Of a stretch of DNA of 11,613 nt, positions 1 to 7,835 are shown one piece after another (position 1 is the first letter of the stretch; each line of letters begins with the position of its first letter). This DNA is from an uncultured Lachnospiraceae bacterium (GTDB lineage: Bacteria; Bacillota; Clostridia; Lachnospirales; Lachnospiraceae): NCBI GenBank assembly GCA_937910785.1, contig CALDLG010000156.1:1-11613 (forward strand), given 5' to 3'. Both the position numbers and the translations under genes were made by a program. The notes under the pieces were generated by a model, which searched no databases, was not told the DNA's origin, and was given only the letters and a program-made list of their open reading frames with translations.

Positions 1-1212
1 GGCAATCCGATGCTTTCTGCTCGGATTAAGCAGTTTGGGATTCTGTCGCTCCTGCGGCGTCATGCTGAGTACAATAGCCTCCATACGGTTCATCTGCTTT
101 TCATCGATCATTCCTTCGATATCACCCATTTGCTTTCCCATACCGAGCATCCCCAAAATACTGGAAATGCCGCCCATGTTCCGCATCTGCTTCATACTTT
201 CCAGATAGTCCTCGAAATCGAACTTGCCCTTTTTCATCCGGGCAGCCATCTGTTTTTCTTTTTCTTCGTCGATATCAATATTCTGCTGGGCCTTCTCGAT
301 CAGCGTAAGCACATCGCCCATACCCAGAATCCGGTTGGACATTCGATCCGGGTAGAATTGCTCCAGATCAGAAAGCTTCTCTCCCATACCGACATACAGA
401 ATCGGCCTGCCAGTCACCGTTTTGATAGACAGGGCCGCACCGCCTCTGGAATCACCATCCATCTTGGACAGGATCACACCGTCAATTCCTACTTTTTCAT
501 CAAAATCCTTTGCAACGTTTACGGCATCCTGACCGGTCATGGCATCCACAACGAGAATCGTCTGGTGTACTTCCACATTGGCCTTGATCTCCTGAAGCTC
601 CGACATCATCTCTTCGTCGATATGAAGCCGGCCTGCGGTATCCAGAATCACAACGTTATGGCCTTCTCTTTTCGCATGCTCCAGCGCCGCTTTCGCAATA
701 TCAACCGGTTTATGATGCTCTCCCATGGAAAATACATCGACCTGCTGCTTCTCTCCGTTAATCTGTAACTGCTTGATTGCCGCCGGTCTGTATACGTCAC
801 AGGCAACAAGCAGGGATTTCTTTCCTTTTAATTTGAACTTACCCGCCAGCTTCGCAGTCGTCGTTGTTTTACCAGCGCCCTGCAGGCCGCACATCATGAT
901 CACGGTAATCGCCTTGCCGGGCTGCATCTGTATTTCCGTCGTCTCCGACCCCATCAGACTGATCATTTCTTCGTTTACGATTTTGATAACCATCTGTCCG
1001 GGGTTCAGTCCGTTTAAAACATCCTGTCCGACCGCCCGCTCCTCTACGGACTTTACAAACTGCTTTACCACCTTGAAATTGACATCTGCTTCTAGCAGCG
1101 CCATTTTCACTTCTTTCAGGGCAGTCCTGACATCCTCTTCTGTTAAACGGCCCTTACTCCTTAGATTCTTAAATACATTCTGCAGTTTATCCGTTAAACT
1201 TTCAAATGCCAT
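1..1212 (-). CDS. ffh: Signal recognition particle GTPase Ffh (SRP54), C-terminus cut by window edge
   Basis: Ffh binds the 4.5S/6S SRP RNA and signal sequences, and with FtsY delivers nascent membrane proteins to the translocon; it works in the cytoplasm and at the membrane. The 404 visible codons show the helical N domain (about 1-90), then the G domain with the P-loop GLQGAGKTTT (109-118), DVYRPAA (139-145), DTAGR (191-195) and the SKMDGD/SRGG block (249-258). The Met-rich M domain follows from about 320 and contains many Met residues. The frame is still open at position 1, just after SRKHRIA, the start of the conserved RNA-binding SRxxRIAkGSG motif, so only the last 40 or so residues are missing. 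The start is ATG at 1212, behind GGAGGG (1217-1222). The gene lies 37 bases after ylxM and very likely shares its transcript. Recognition is firm. Confidence 0.97.
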   Translation of the reverse strand, partial: MAFESLTDKLQNVFKNLRSKGRLTEEDVRTALKEVKMALLEADVNFKVVKQFVKSVEERAVGQDVLNGLNPGQMVIKIVNEEMISLMGSETTEIQMQPGKAITVIMMCGLQGAGKTTTTAKLAGKFKLKGKKSLLVACDVYRPAAIKQLQINGEKQQVDVFSMGEHHKPVDIAKAALEHAKREGHNVVILDTAGRLHIDEEMMSELQEIKANVEVHQTILVVDAMTGQDAVNVAKDFDEKVGIDGVILSKMDGDSRGGAALSIKTVTGRPILYVGMGEKLSDLEQFYPDRMSNRILGMGDVLTLIEKAQQNIDIDEEKEKQMAARMKKGKFDFEDYLESMKQMRNMGGISSILGMLGMGKQMGDIEGMIDEKQMNRMEAIVLSMTPQERQNPKLLNPSRKHRIA

Positions 1213-1249
1213 ACAACCCTCCATGCCGCCGTCCGCCGCACCAATCAGC

Positions 1250-1603
1250 CTACAGCGCTTCCAGAATTCCCGCGGACAGCTGTCTGAGTTTCCCGCAGTA
1301 CACCGCCTTATCCTCTATTTCATTCTGCTCGTACTGCCTGGACAGATCGTCTATCGCCTGAATCTGTTCCTTAATTTTCATAAACCGGGCAATCAGCTTC
1401 AGTTTCTTTTCATATTCCATCAAAGCGTGATCACAGCGCTTCACAATGTCATGCACGCCCTGTCTGCTGATTCCCTGCTCCGAAGCGATCTCGCTTAACG
1501 AAAGATTCTCATATACGATGCCTTCATAGATATGTCTCTGATGCTCCGTCAGCAGTTCCCCGTAAAAATCATAAAGCAGACCCTGTTCTACGATTTTCTC
1601 CAT
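1250..1603 (-). CDS. ylxM: YlxM family DNA-binding/SRP-associated protein
   Basis: This is a 117-residue YlxM/p13-like protein, a small helix-turn-helix family nearly always encoded just before ffh in Firmicutes; in streptococci YlxM has been linked to SRP function. The sequence begins MEKIVEQGLLYDFYGELLTE, typical of the family. A sigma-70 region-4-like HTH is visible around residues 34-58 (LSLSEIASEQGISRQGVHDI then VKRCD). The C-terminal half is charged and helical. ATG 1603 is preferred over an in-frame ATG at 1627 because it has AGGAG at 1611-1615 with a 7-base spacer, and because the promoter at 1649-1677 predicts a transcript start near 1642, which leaves too little room for a ribosome site before 1627. 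The gene is co-directional with ffh, 37 bases away. Confidence 0.93.
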   Translation of the reverse strand: MEKIVEQGLLYDFYGELLTEHQRHIYEGIVYENLSLSEIASEQGISRQGVHDIVKRCDHALMEYEKKLKLIARFMKIKEQIQAIDDLSRQYEQNEIEDKAVYCGKLRQLSAGILEAL

Positions 1604-1610
1604 GATTCTT

Positions 1611-1615
1611 CTCCT
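1611..1615 (-). promoter_or_regulatory. Ribosome binding site that decides the ylxM start
   Basis: On the minus strand AGGAG lies 7 bases before ATG 1603. This favours the short ylxM product of 117 residues over the 125-residue version starting at 1627. Confidence 0.7.
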
Positions 1616-1648
1616 GTCGGATTTCATGTCTTTGCTCCGACCTTTGCT

Positions 1649-1677
1649 ATTCTACTATATGAAGAGACAGGTGTCAA
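1649..1677 (-). promoter_or_regulatory. Sigma-A promoter of ylxM-ffh
   Basis: On the minus strand a perfect -35 box TTGACA (1677-1672) is followed by a 17-base spacer and the -10 box TAGAAT (1654-1649), one mismatch from consensus. Transcription should start near 1642, giving a leader of about 40 bases before ylxM ATG 1603. The promoter separates the ffh unit from the signalling genes upstream and gives the housekeeping pair its own expression. Confidence 0.85.
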
Positions 1678-1690
1678 GTATTTTTTCTTT

Positions 1691-1706
1691 ACAAACTGAC
1701 GTTTGT
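1691..1706. repeat. Perfect 6-base inverted repeat upstream of the ylxM promoter
   Basis: ACAAAC-TGAC-GTTTGT is a perfect dyad with a 4-base centre, 14 bases upstream of the -35 box of the ylxM promoter and flanked by A/T runs. It could be an operator or upstream element. It is AT-rich (two C-G pairs per arm) and the minus strand lacks a T run after it, so it is unlikely to terminate the kinase transcript; on the plus strand it is followed by TTTT. Function unknown. Confidence 0.4.
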
Positions 1707-1744
1707 TTTTAAGACGACAGACGCCATGCAGAAAAAGAAGATCT

Positions 1745-1761
1745 AAAAGGCACCCGATACC
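1745..1761 (-). terminator. Possible weak terminator after the kinase operon
   Basis: Twelve bases past the last kinase stop the minus strand reads GGTA-TCGGG-TGCC-TTTT, a 4-pair stem (one G-T wobble) with a 5-base loop and a short T run. The stem is short, so this is only a candidate; some read-through into ylxM-ffh is possible. Confidence 0.3.
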
Positions 1762-1772
1762 AATTAAGACTT

Positions 1773-4133
1773 TCAGAAATTGAACTGATATTCATACCGA
1801 TAACTCCACTCCGCATCCGGGTTGGAACTGTCGCCATCATACTGCCGCTTTACAATCGGATTTCCAAATACGTCGTATTCATACTCATACCGCATTCCCC
1901 ATGCATAGCTGCCGTCTGAATCAAAATTGCTTTCCCTGATCACATTTCCATATTCGTCATATTCCCATTCCACGGCGGCATTCAGTGAACCATCCGCCTT
2001 GTATCCGGCAGTGCGCACCATATTTCCGACGTCATCAAAGCCATATTCCTGCCAGCTGCTCATGGTTCCGTTGGCGTTATAGCTCTTGTCCATAATACGG
2101 TTCCCATACCGATCATATTCGAAGGTTTTCCACCAGCTGGACTTGCCCTTTTCATAAAATACCTGCCTGTCTATCCTGCCAATGGAATAATTGAACGAAG
2201 ATTCGGAAGTAATCGTCCCCTGCTGATCATAAAAACAGAAATAAGATTCTACACCGTCCGTATACTCCTGATAAAGACTTGTTCTGCCGCTGTCGTAAAA
2301 ATGTTCTTCATAGGACAACAGTCCATCCCAGTATTCATAAATTCCCCATTCGGTACAATTTCCCGATTCATCGTAAACCTCCTCCCTTAAAAGATTACCG
2401 TCCGAATCATATTCTTCATGTCTTCTCATGGTATTTCCCTGATATGCTTCCATGGTCAGAATATGCGTATTTTCCAGTATATATTTCTTTCTTGTTTCCA
2501 GTGTCGTCTTACCGGTCTGTTCAATTCCTGTATCCAATATTTCAACCGCACTGAAAACATCGCCTTTCCTGAGATACGCATCCGATGAAAGGCCGTAAGC
2601 TTCTTCGCTTTCGAGAGTCCCATAACCGACCGCCTCTTCAAAATAAGCAAGCGCCGTATCATAGTCTCCCTCTTCCAGTTTTTCCTTTCCGTAACGAATC
2701 GCATCCTCTGCCGCTTTCTGCTGTGCCAAAGCCTCCTCTTCCGCCTGCTTCGCCGCCCCGTCCTCCTGCGCTGTATCCAGGGCATCCGTATTCTGCCCGG
2801 TTCCGGTCCCTGAAGCCGGCGTATCGTCAATGCCGTCTGACTGAACCGATGAGGCCTTTTCTTCCTGCTTACCGCTCCCGACGACAGAAGATACGCCGAT
2901 TGCCAAAAGAATAACCACTGCTATCCATATCGCAGCCACGATATACCACCAGTATTTCTTTCCAATCCGATCCTGCAGCTTCGTGAAGACTTCCCGGAAG
3001 TTTTGCCGAAACACTGCCACCTCAAAGTTTTTCCGTCCTGCATCCGCCCCTGTTGCCGACTGTCCGGCATGGGGAGCCATTTGTCCCGGTGTCCGCACCA
3101 CAGGCAGATTCTGTCCTCCTGCTACGGCCGACGGCACCGTCTGCGCTGTCTGAACGGTATATGCGCTCTGCCCATAGAGCGCTTCCATAAATTCACTCAT
3201 GGATTGAAACCGATTCTCAGCATAGACTTCCATGCCCTTTAAAAGTGCATTTTCAACTGCCGGACTAATGGGAATTCCCAATGACGAAGGAGATTTCAAA
3301 TCATCCTGACGCAGGCGTTCCATGGATTCCGGCGGCGTCACGCCGGTAATACATTTGTACATCGTTGCCGCAAATGCGTACACATCTGACCAAGGTCCCT
3401 GTTTTCCTTTGGTACGGTACTGTTCTTCCGGCGCATAGCCCGGCTTTAGCATAACGGAAAGGCTTTTCTCTCCATCGGCCGTATAATCTCTTGCCGCGCC
3501 GAAATCCAACAGTTTCATACTTCCGCCTTCAAGCAGCATAATGTTATCCGGACTGATATCCCGGTGAATCAGCCCTGACTCATGTACTCTGGCAAGAGAA
3601 GCCATAACCGGTTTTAAGCACTGTAACAGATAATTTGTATCCAGTCTTCCACCGTTCATTTTGGCATATTCTTTCAAAGTCATTCCATGCAGATATTCCA
3701 TCGCGATATAAGCGGTCCCGTTCTCCTCGAAGAAATCCTTAACGCCTACGATTCCTGACAGATTGGAATACCTGGCAAGGGTTCTTGCCTCTTTAATAAA
3801 GTTATTCTTCCATTTCTGCACCGCTTCCAGACTGGTGCCCGCATACATGCTGATCACACTGGTCACACTGCTTTCCCTTGTGACAAAGCCATTCGGATAA
3901 AACTCCTTGATTGCAACAGGCATCTCCAGGTTCAGATCATAACCGATATAGGTAATTCCGAAACCACCCTCACCAAGCACCCTTCCTACCAGATATTTTC
4001 CGTTCAGAATAGAACAGGGTTTCAGATAATGCCCTTCCTGCGGTGCGGCATTCGAATCATAACCGCAATGAGGGCATACCCCCGGCTGCTCCACTTCCTT
4101 CATACAACCCATACATAAATTTTCAATCTTCAT
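1773..4133 (-). CDS. Transmembrane Ser/Thr protein kinase with zinc ribbon, TPR-like region and extracellular YD/RHS-like repeats
   Basis: This 786-residue Hanks-type kinase probably phosphorylates Ser/Thr on cytoplasmic partners in response to an outside signal. Domains in order: a Cys4 zinc ribbon (C7, C10, C20, C23); a kinase domain of about 45-320 with glycine loop GEGGFG (54-59), Lys76 (VAIK), helix-C Glu115, HRD 190-192, Asn197, DFG 210-212 and APE 234-236, so all catalytic residues are present; a Pro/Ala/Gly-rich linker; one membrane helix (about 394-418); an acidic, Ala-rich stretch; a TPR-like helical pair (about 475-540); and Tyr-rich repeats with a YDxxGN core (about 570-786). PASTA domains are absent. 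An in-frame ATG at 4214 would add 27 residues, but 4133 (weak AAAGG at 4146-4150) is chosen because it aligns with the N-terminus of the neighbouring kinase. It is the last gene of the operon, 84 bases after its paralogue. Confidence 0.9.
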   Translation of the reverse strand: MKIENLCMGCMKEVEQPGVCPHCGYDSNAAPQEGHYLKPCSILNGKYLVGRVLGEGGFGITYIGYDLNLEMPVAIKEFYPNGFVTRESSVTSVISMYAGTSLEAVQKWKNNFIKEARTLARYSNLSGIVGVKDFFEENGTAYIAMEYLHGMTLKEYAKMNGGRLDTNYLLQCLKPVMASLARVHESGLIHRDISPDNIMLLEGGSMKLLDFGAARDYTADGEKSLSVMLKPGYAPEEQYRTKGKQGPWSDVYAFAATMYKCITGVTPPESMERLRQDDLKSPSSLGIPISPAVENALLKGMEVYAENRFQSMSEFMEALYGQSAYTVQTAQTVPSAVAGGQNLPVVRTPGQMAPHAGQSATGADAGRKNFEVAVFRQNFREVFTKLQDRIGKKYWWYIVAAIWIAVVILLAIGVSSVVGSGKQEEKASSVQSDGIDDTPASGTGTGQNTDALDTAQEDGAAKQAEEEALAQQKAAEDAIRYGKEKLEEGDYDTALAYFEEAVGYGTLESEEAYGLSSDAYLRKGDVFSAVEILDTGIEQTGKTTLETRKKYILENTHILTMEAYQGNTMRRHEEYDSDGNLLREEVYDESGNCTEWGIYEYWDGLLSYEEHFYDSGRTSLYQEYTDGVESYFCFYDQQGTITSESSFNYSIGRIDRQVFYEKGKSSWWKTFEYDRYGNRIMDKSYNANGTMSSWQEYGFDDVGNMVRTAGYKADGSLNAAVEWEYDEYGNVIRESNFDSDGSYAWGMRYEYEYDVFGNPIVKRQYDGDSSNPDAEWSYRYEYQFNF
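3394..3434 (-). repeat. 41-base exact repeat, copy in the YD-repeat kinase
   Basis: These 41 bases are identical to 5368-5408 in the other kinase gene. They code for the APE/activation segment (around GYAPEEQYRTKGKQGP). This marks the recent duplication, or continuing gene conversion, of the kinase domain. Confidence 0.85.
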
Positions 4134-4173
4134 TGTCAGATCATGCCTTTCTTTTTGCTTTTCAAATACCACG

Positions 4174-4192
4174 CCGTCTGCATCACAGACAG
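4174..4192 (-). repeat. Hairpin in the spacer between the two kinase genes
   Basis: On the minus strand CTGTCTG-TGATG-CAGACGG can form a 7-pair stem (one T-G wobble) with a 5-base loop inside the 84-base kinase-kinase spacer. No T run follows, so it is not a classical terminator; it could affect mRNA stability or the relative output of the last gene, or be chance. Confidence 0.3.
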
Positions 4193-4217
4193 TCTCTCTG
4201 CCGGGTGGACGCATCCG

Positions 4218-6113
4218 TCAGTATTCACAGATATATCCGATTTTTCCAGCATAATTGGATGCAGCAGCGATCAGGTCTTCCGGCGCGTCATTCCACACCC
4301 ACCTTTCCAGATCGGATTTATAAAAAGACATCATATACCGTTCTTCTTCTCCGGCGCTTGTGTAACTCGGCTCGCCAGCCAGCCAGTAATCCTTAAATTC
4401 CTGCGCTCTGTTTAACGATACGTCATCTAATGTTCCTTCCGCGTCAATCCAGTGATACTCACTGCTTCCCAATTCCCTCATGCCGCCCAGCCAGAAAATG
4501 TTTTTCTCATATCCCTGTTCTGTCAGCTGGGCTGCCAGAATCTCAAACTCTTCCTGTGATTCAATTGTCACCAGATGCCCGCCTCTCGTAATACAGTCTT
4601 CATAAGCTTCATACCAGGTCACATCATCTATCAGAATTTCATACCGATAGGTATTGATTTCCTGTTCGGGCAGTGTATCTTCTGTCACGGCAGGGCTTTC
4701 TTCATGTACAGGAAGTTCATCTTCCCCTGCTGCCACATCCTCCATAACACCTGCTTCCGGCTCTGTCAGGGCTTCTGCCGCGCTCCCGTCCGCAGACAAA
4801 ACTACCGGGACCGTTTTATCCACCGCCGGTTCCATTTCTTTCCGGACCGCGTTCTCCGCCCGACGTCCCTGTATAATCAATAAAACAGCCGCCAGAAAAC
4901 AGACTGCAAGTCCCATGATCATTCCATACTGTTTCTTGCGTTTCACCACAACCGGTCCGGCAGCCGACTTCTTCCCCGTTGTAACAGACCCTGTCATCGT
5001 TTTCTTTCCTGCCGGAACCGAGATGGATGCCGGCTGCTTTTCAACAGGCGGCGCCTGCACCAATGCCATCTCTTTTTCTGACTGTTCCATTCTCTGCCCG
5101 GTTGTCCGAACCATTGGCCCGGATGACGGCCTTCCTCCTCCGGCCGCAAACAGAGCCTGATGAAACGCCGCCATCGACTGATATCTCTGTTCCGCATAAA
5201 CACTCATACCTTTGAGCAAAACAGACTCTTTCTCGGCGGAAATTGCCGCTCCAAGCGCACCTGGTCTCTTTAATTCATCCTGACGCATCCGCTCCATGGA
5301 CTCCGGAGGCGTCACCCCGGTAATACACTTATAGATCGTTGCGGCAAATGCGTATACATCCGACCAGGGTCCCTGTTTTCCTTTGGTACGGTACTGTTCT
5401 TCCGGCGCGTAACCCGGCTTTAACATGACGGAAAGACTTTTCTCGTTTTCGTTTGTAAAATCTCTTGCCGCTCCAAAATCCAGCAATTTCATGCTGCCGT
5501 CCTCCGTCAGCATAATATTATCCGGGCTGATATCCCGATGAATTAGTCCGGTACTGTGCACCTGGGCGAGTGAAACCATAACCGGTTCCAAAGATATCAT
5601 AAGCCGGTCAAACGGGAGCCTTCCTCCCTGTAGCTTTACATAATCCTTCAGCGTTACGCCTTCCAGATATTCCATCACAATATAAGCCGTATTGTTTTCA
5701 AGGAAAAAATCTTTAACACCTACAATTCCCGGAAGATGCGCGCATTTCGCAAGGCTTTTGGCTTCCTGTATAAACCGCTTCCGCCACTTGTCGAAGTTTT
5801 CCGCGCTCGCTCCGCTGTACGGCATAACCTGATTGGTGGCCGCAGCCTCTCTGCTGCAAAAACCGTTCGGGTAAAACTCCTTGACCGCAATCCGAATCTC
5901 CAGATTCAGATCAAACCCAATATAGGTAATGCCAAAACCACCTTCTCCAAGCACATCCCCTGTCAGATACTTTCCATTCAGAACCGTAAACGGTTTCAGT
6001 TGATGCCGCAGTTCCCGCTTTTCTTCAAATCGGTGTCCGCAATAATGGCAGGCACCACCCTGTTTTTCTTTCACCTCCCGCATGCAATGCGGGCATAAAT
6101 CATTATAATTCAT
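4218..6113 (-). CDS. Transmembrane Ser/Thr protein kinase with extracellular C-type-lectin-like domain
   Basis: This 631-residue kinase is a close paralogue of the next gene in its cytoplasmic half but has a different ectodomain. It begins with a zinc ribbon (C7, C10, C22, C25). The kinase domain (about 46-322) has GEGGFG (56-61), Lys78, HRD 192-194, Asn199, DFG 212-214 and APE 236-238, so it should be active. A Lys-rich linker leads to a membrane helix (about 398-415) and an acidic stalk (420-485). Residues 488-631 fit a C-type-lectin-like fold: W500, Cys507, GGHLVTIES (511-519), FWLGG (540-544), EPS at 581-583 in place of EPN, WND (607-609) and final YICEY with Cys629. Cys507 and Cys629 would form the core disulphide. 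Start ATG 6113 has AAGGA close by (6117-6121). It lies 38 bases after the vWA-FHA gene. The ligand is unknown. Confidence 0.91.
   Translation of the reverse strand: MNYNDLCPHCMREVKEKQGGACHYCGHRFEEKRELRHQLKPFTVLNGKYLTGDVLGEGGFGITYIGFDLNLEIRIAVKEFYPNGFCSREAAATNQVMPYSGASAENFDKWRKRFIQEAKSLAKCAHLPGIVGVKDFFLENNTAYIVMEYLEGVTLKDYVKLQGGRLPFDRLMISLEPVMVSLAQVHSTGLIHRDISPDNIMLTEDGSMKLLDFGAARDFTNENEKSLSVMLKPGYAPEEQYRTKGKQGPWSDVYAFAATIYKCITGVTPPESMERMRQDELKRPGALGAAISAEKESVLLKGMSVYAEQRYQSMAAFHQALFAAGGGRPSSGPMVRTTGQRMEQSEKEMALVQAPPVEKQPASISVPAGKKTMTGSVTTGKKSAAGPVVVKRKKQYGMIMGLAVCFLAAVLLIIQGRRAENAVRKEMEPAVDKTVPVVLSADGSAAEALTEPEAGVMEDVAAGEDELPVHEESPAVTEDTLPEQEINTYRYEILIDDVTWYEAYEDCITRGGHLVTIESQEEFEILAAQLTEQGYEKNIFWLGGMRELGSSEYHWIDAEGTLDDVSLNRAQEFKDYWLAGEPSYTSAGEEERYMMSFYKSDLERWVWNDAPEDLIAAASNYAGKIGYICEY
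5368..5408 (-). repeat. 41-base exact repeat, copy in the lectin-domain kinase
   Basis: Identical to 3394-3434. Both copies encode the same segment just after the APE motif. Flanking kinase-domain DNA is also similar, but with scattered mismatches. Confidence 0.85.
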
Positions 6114-6151
6114 TGTTCCTTCTCATCCTAAGTCCAATCAGTCCGGCCTTT

Positions 6152-7798
6152 TCATTCCCAGAAAATCCTGAATTCAGAAGAACCGATCAAAAGCACATCA
6201 TCCTTCTCAACCTTAAATTCTCCCACTATCGGTACGCCATTTACAAAAGTACCGTTCGTTGATCCCTCATCCCTGACAAATACCGCTCCATCATGATAAA
6301 GAATGGAACAGTGCACACCTGACAGCGCACTGTCATTATCGAAAGATAACTGACAGCTCTTGTTTCTTCCGATGGCTGCCCGGTCTTTTACGGTTATCTG
6401 GTGACTTTCCACCTCTCCCGGCCCTACTCTGAACAGCGTAACCTGTATTTTTCCTTTCTTCGTACTCTTCTTTGGCGCTTCCGGTTCCGCTTCTACCGGT
6501 AAGCCGCTCATTGCCTGCGTTCTGCCGCTTTCATAAGAGAGCCCCGGTCCCATAAAGGCCTCTCCCAAATTTCCGCCCGACTCATATCCGCCATTCGTTT
6601 CCTCTTCATAGCTTTCCTCTTCAGGCTTTTTCCTGCACAGAATAAAAATAAGTATGAGGATTGCTACAATGAATAGCAGACAAATTCCGATGATAATCTT
6701 TTTATTCAGTCTTTTGGGTTCTTCCACAGGAGGCTCTTCCGTCGGTGCCTCTTCTTTTTCGGAATTATCATTGATCACCGTGACCTGTACTCCCGTCCCC
6801 TTCTGCGCTTCCTCGATAGCCTCTATGACTTCCAGAATGCTTCCTGCCGGCACCGTAATGCCATCGGAAGCCTTTTTTACTCCATCGGACAATTCCACAC
6901 CGATATATACGGTATCATCGCCTACTTCCTTCACGTTTTCCAGACTCGCCCTTACCACCAGACTTTCCCTTAATCTTGTATTGACATGATCACAGATATC
7001 CTCATATTCATATCGATCATCCAACAGCGGCGCGAAATGCTCTCCACCGGCCGAGTTTCTTGCAAAGCTTCCGAGAATCTTGGCGCTGCCTTCCTCATCT
7101 TTGAGTTTCGCGCCCGGCAGTGCAACCGTAAAAACAGGAATATGATTTTCCTTTACGGCGTCCTCCGCTTCTTTTTGTGTGATACCCTTCTTCTGATCAT
7201 CTTCCCCGTCAGAGAAAATCAAAAGGCATCTCTTCTTATGTACCGCCTTATCCGTCTTCAGATCGTTGAGCGCTTCCGTAATACTGTAATATAGGTTGGT
7301 ATCTTCCGTACTGATTCGCTCAATTCCGTCAATCGCCGCTTCCACTTCCGACCGGTCGGTCAGGAAACCGGAGGAACTCACGTCATTTCCCATTGTCGTA
7401 ATACAGAAATTATCCAGTTCTCCCTTTTTTGACGCAAGCTGCTTCAATACTTCCTTTGTCTGCGCAATCCCATCTTCCGTCATGGAACCGGATATATCGA
7501 CCAGACAAAGATAGGTAACCGGCTCCCCGGTCTCATCAAATGACAAAATTTCTTCGACCGGCAGCGAATTTTTGCCGATTAACAGCGAACTCTCTTCCAT
7601 ATGCGGCTCAAAACCTGCCGTTTCATTTTGGTTTACATAAACAAGAATGCTTCCATCTTCAGTTACTTCATACTGGTCAATTCCGATCTGCAGAGTGCCA
7701 TCCGCCAGAACATCCGGCCCGTTCACCAGAACAAAAAGCCATATTCCCATCAAAAAAGACAGGACCGTCTTGATTTTTCCCGTTTTTATTCTTTTCAT
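6152..7798 (-). CDS. Exported von Willebrand factor A protein with one membrane helix and cytoplasmic FHA domain
   Basis: This 548-residue protein probably links an extracellular metal-dependent binding domain to phospho-threonine recognition inside the cell. A basic N-terminus and hydrophobic core end in VLA (30-32), a likely signal peptidase I site. The vWA domain (about 94-280) has a full MIDAS: DISGS (101-105), Thr167, and SDGED around Asp197. An acidic Pro/Glu linker (348-361) precedes a membrane helix (367-388). After a flexible stretch, the FHA domain (451-548) carries GRN (477-479), S493-x-x-H496 and STNGT (513-517), the usual phospho-Thr-binding residues. ATG 7798 is chosen over an in-frame ATG at 7861 because AGGAAG lies 7 bases before it and it gives a clean signal peptide. 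It lies between the PP2C genes (37 bases) and the kinases (38 bases), so it is probably a receptor or substrate of the kinases. Confidence 0.9.
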   Translation of the reverse strand: MKRIKTGKIKTVLSFLMGIWLFVLVNGPDVLADGTLQIGIDQYEVTEDGSILVYVNQNETAGFEPHMEESSLLIGKNSLPVEEILSFDETGEPVTYLCLVDISGSMTEDGIAQTKEVLKQLASKKGELDNFCITTMGNDVSSSGFLTDRSEVEAAIDGIERISTEDTNLYYSITEALNDLKTDKAVHKKRCLLIFSDGEDDQKKGITQKEAEDAVKENHIPVFTVALPGAKLKDEEGSAKILGSFARNSAGGEHFAPLLDDRYEYEDICDHVNTRLRESLVVRASLENVKEVGDDTVYIGVELSDGVKKASDGITVPAGSILEVIEAIEEAQKGTGVQVTVINDNSEKEEAPTEEPPVEEPKRLNKKIIIGICLLFIVAILILIFILCRKKPEEESYEEETNGGYESGGNLGEAFMGPGLSYESGRTQAMSGLPVEAEPEAPKKSTKKGKIQVTLFRVGPGEVESHQITVKDRAAIGRNKSCQLSFDNDSALSGVHCSILYHDGAVFVRDEGSTNGTFVNGVPIVGEFKVEKDDVLLIGSSEFRIFWE

Positions 7799-7835
7799 CT
7801 TCTTTCTTCCTGTGTTTCCTTTCCTGTTGATTTGA

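Noticed and set aside
10..1498. Two long open frames on the plus strand (10-768 and 725-1498)
   Set aside because: They lie antisense to ffh and ylxM, whose reading frames encode recognisable conserved motifs. The plus-strand products show no domain or sensible composition.
4134..4214. N-terminal extension of the YD-repeat kinase starting at ATG 4214
   Set aside because: The extra 27 residues have no match in the paralogue, whose N-terminus aligns from MKIENLC, and no ribosome site precedes 4214.
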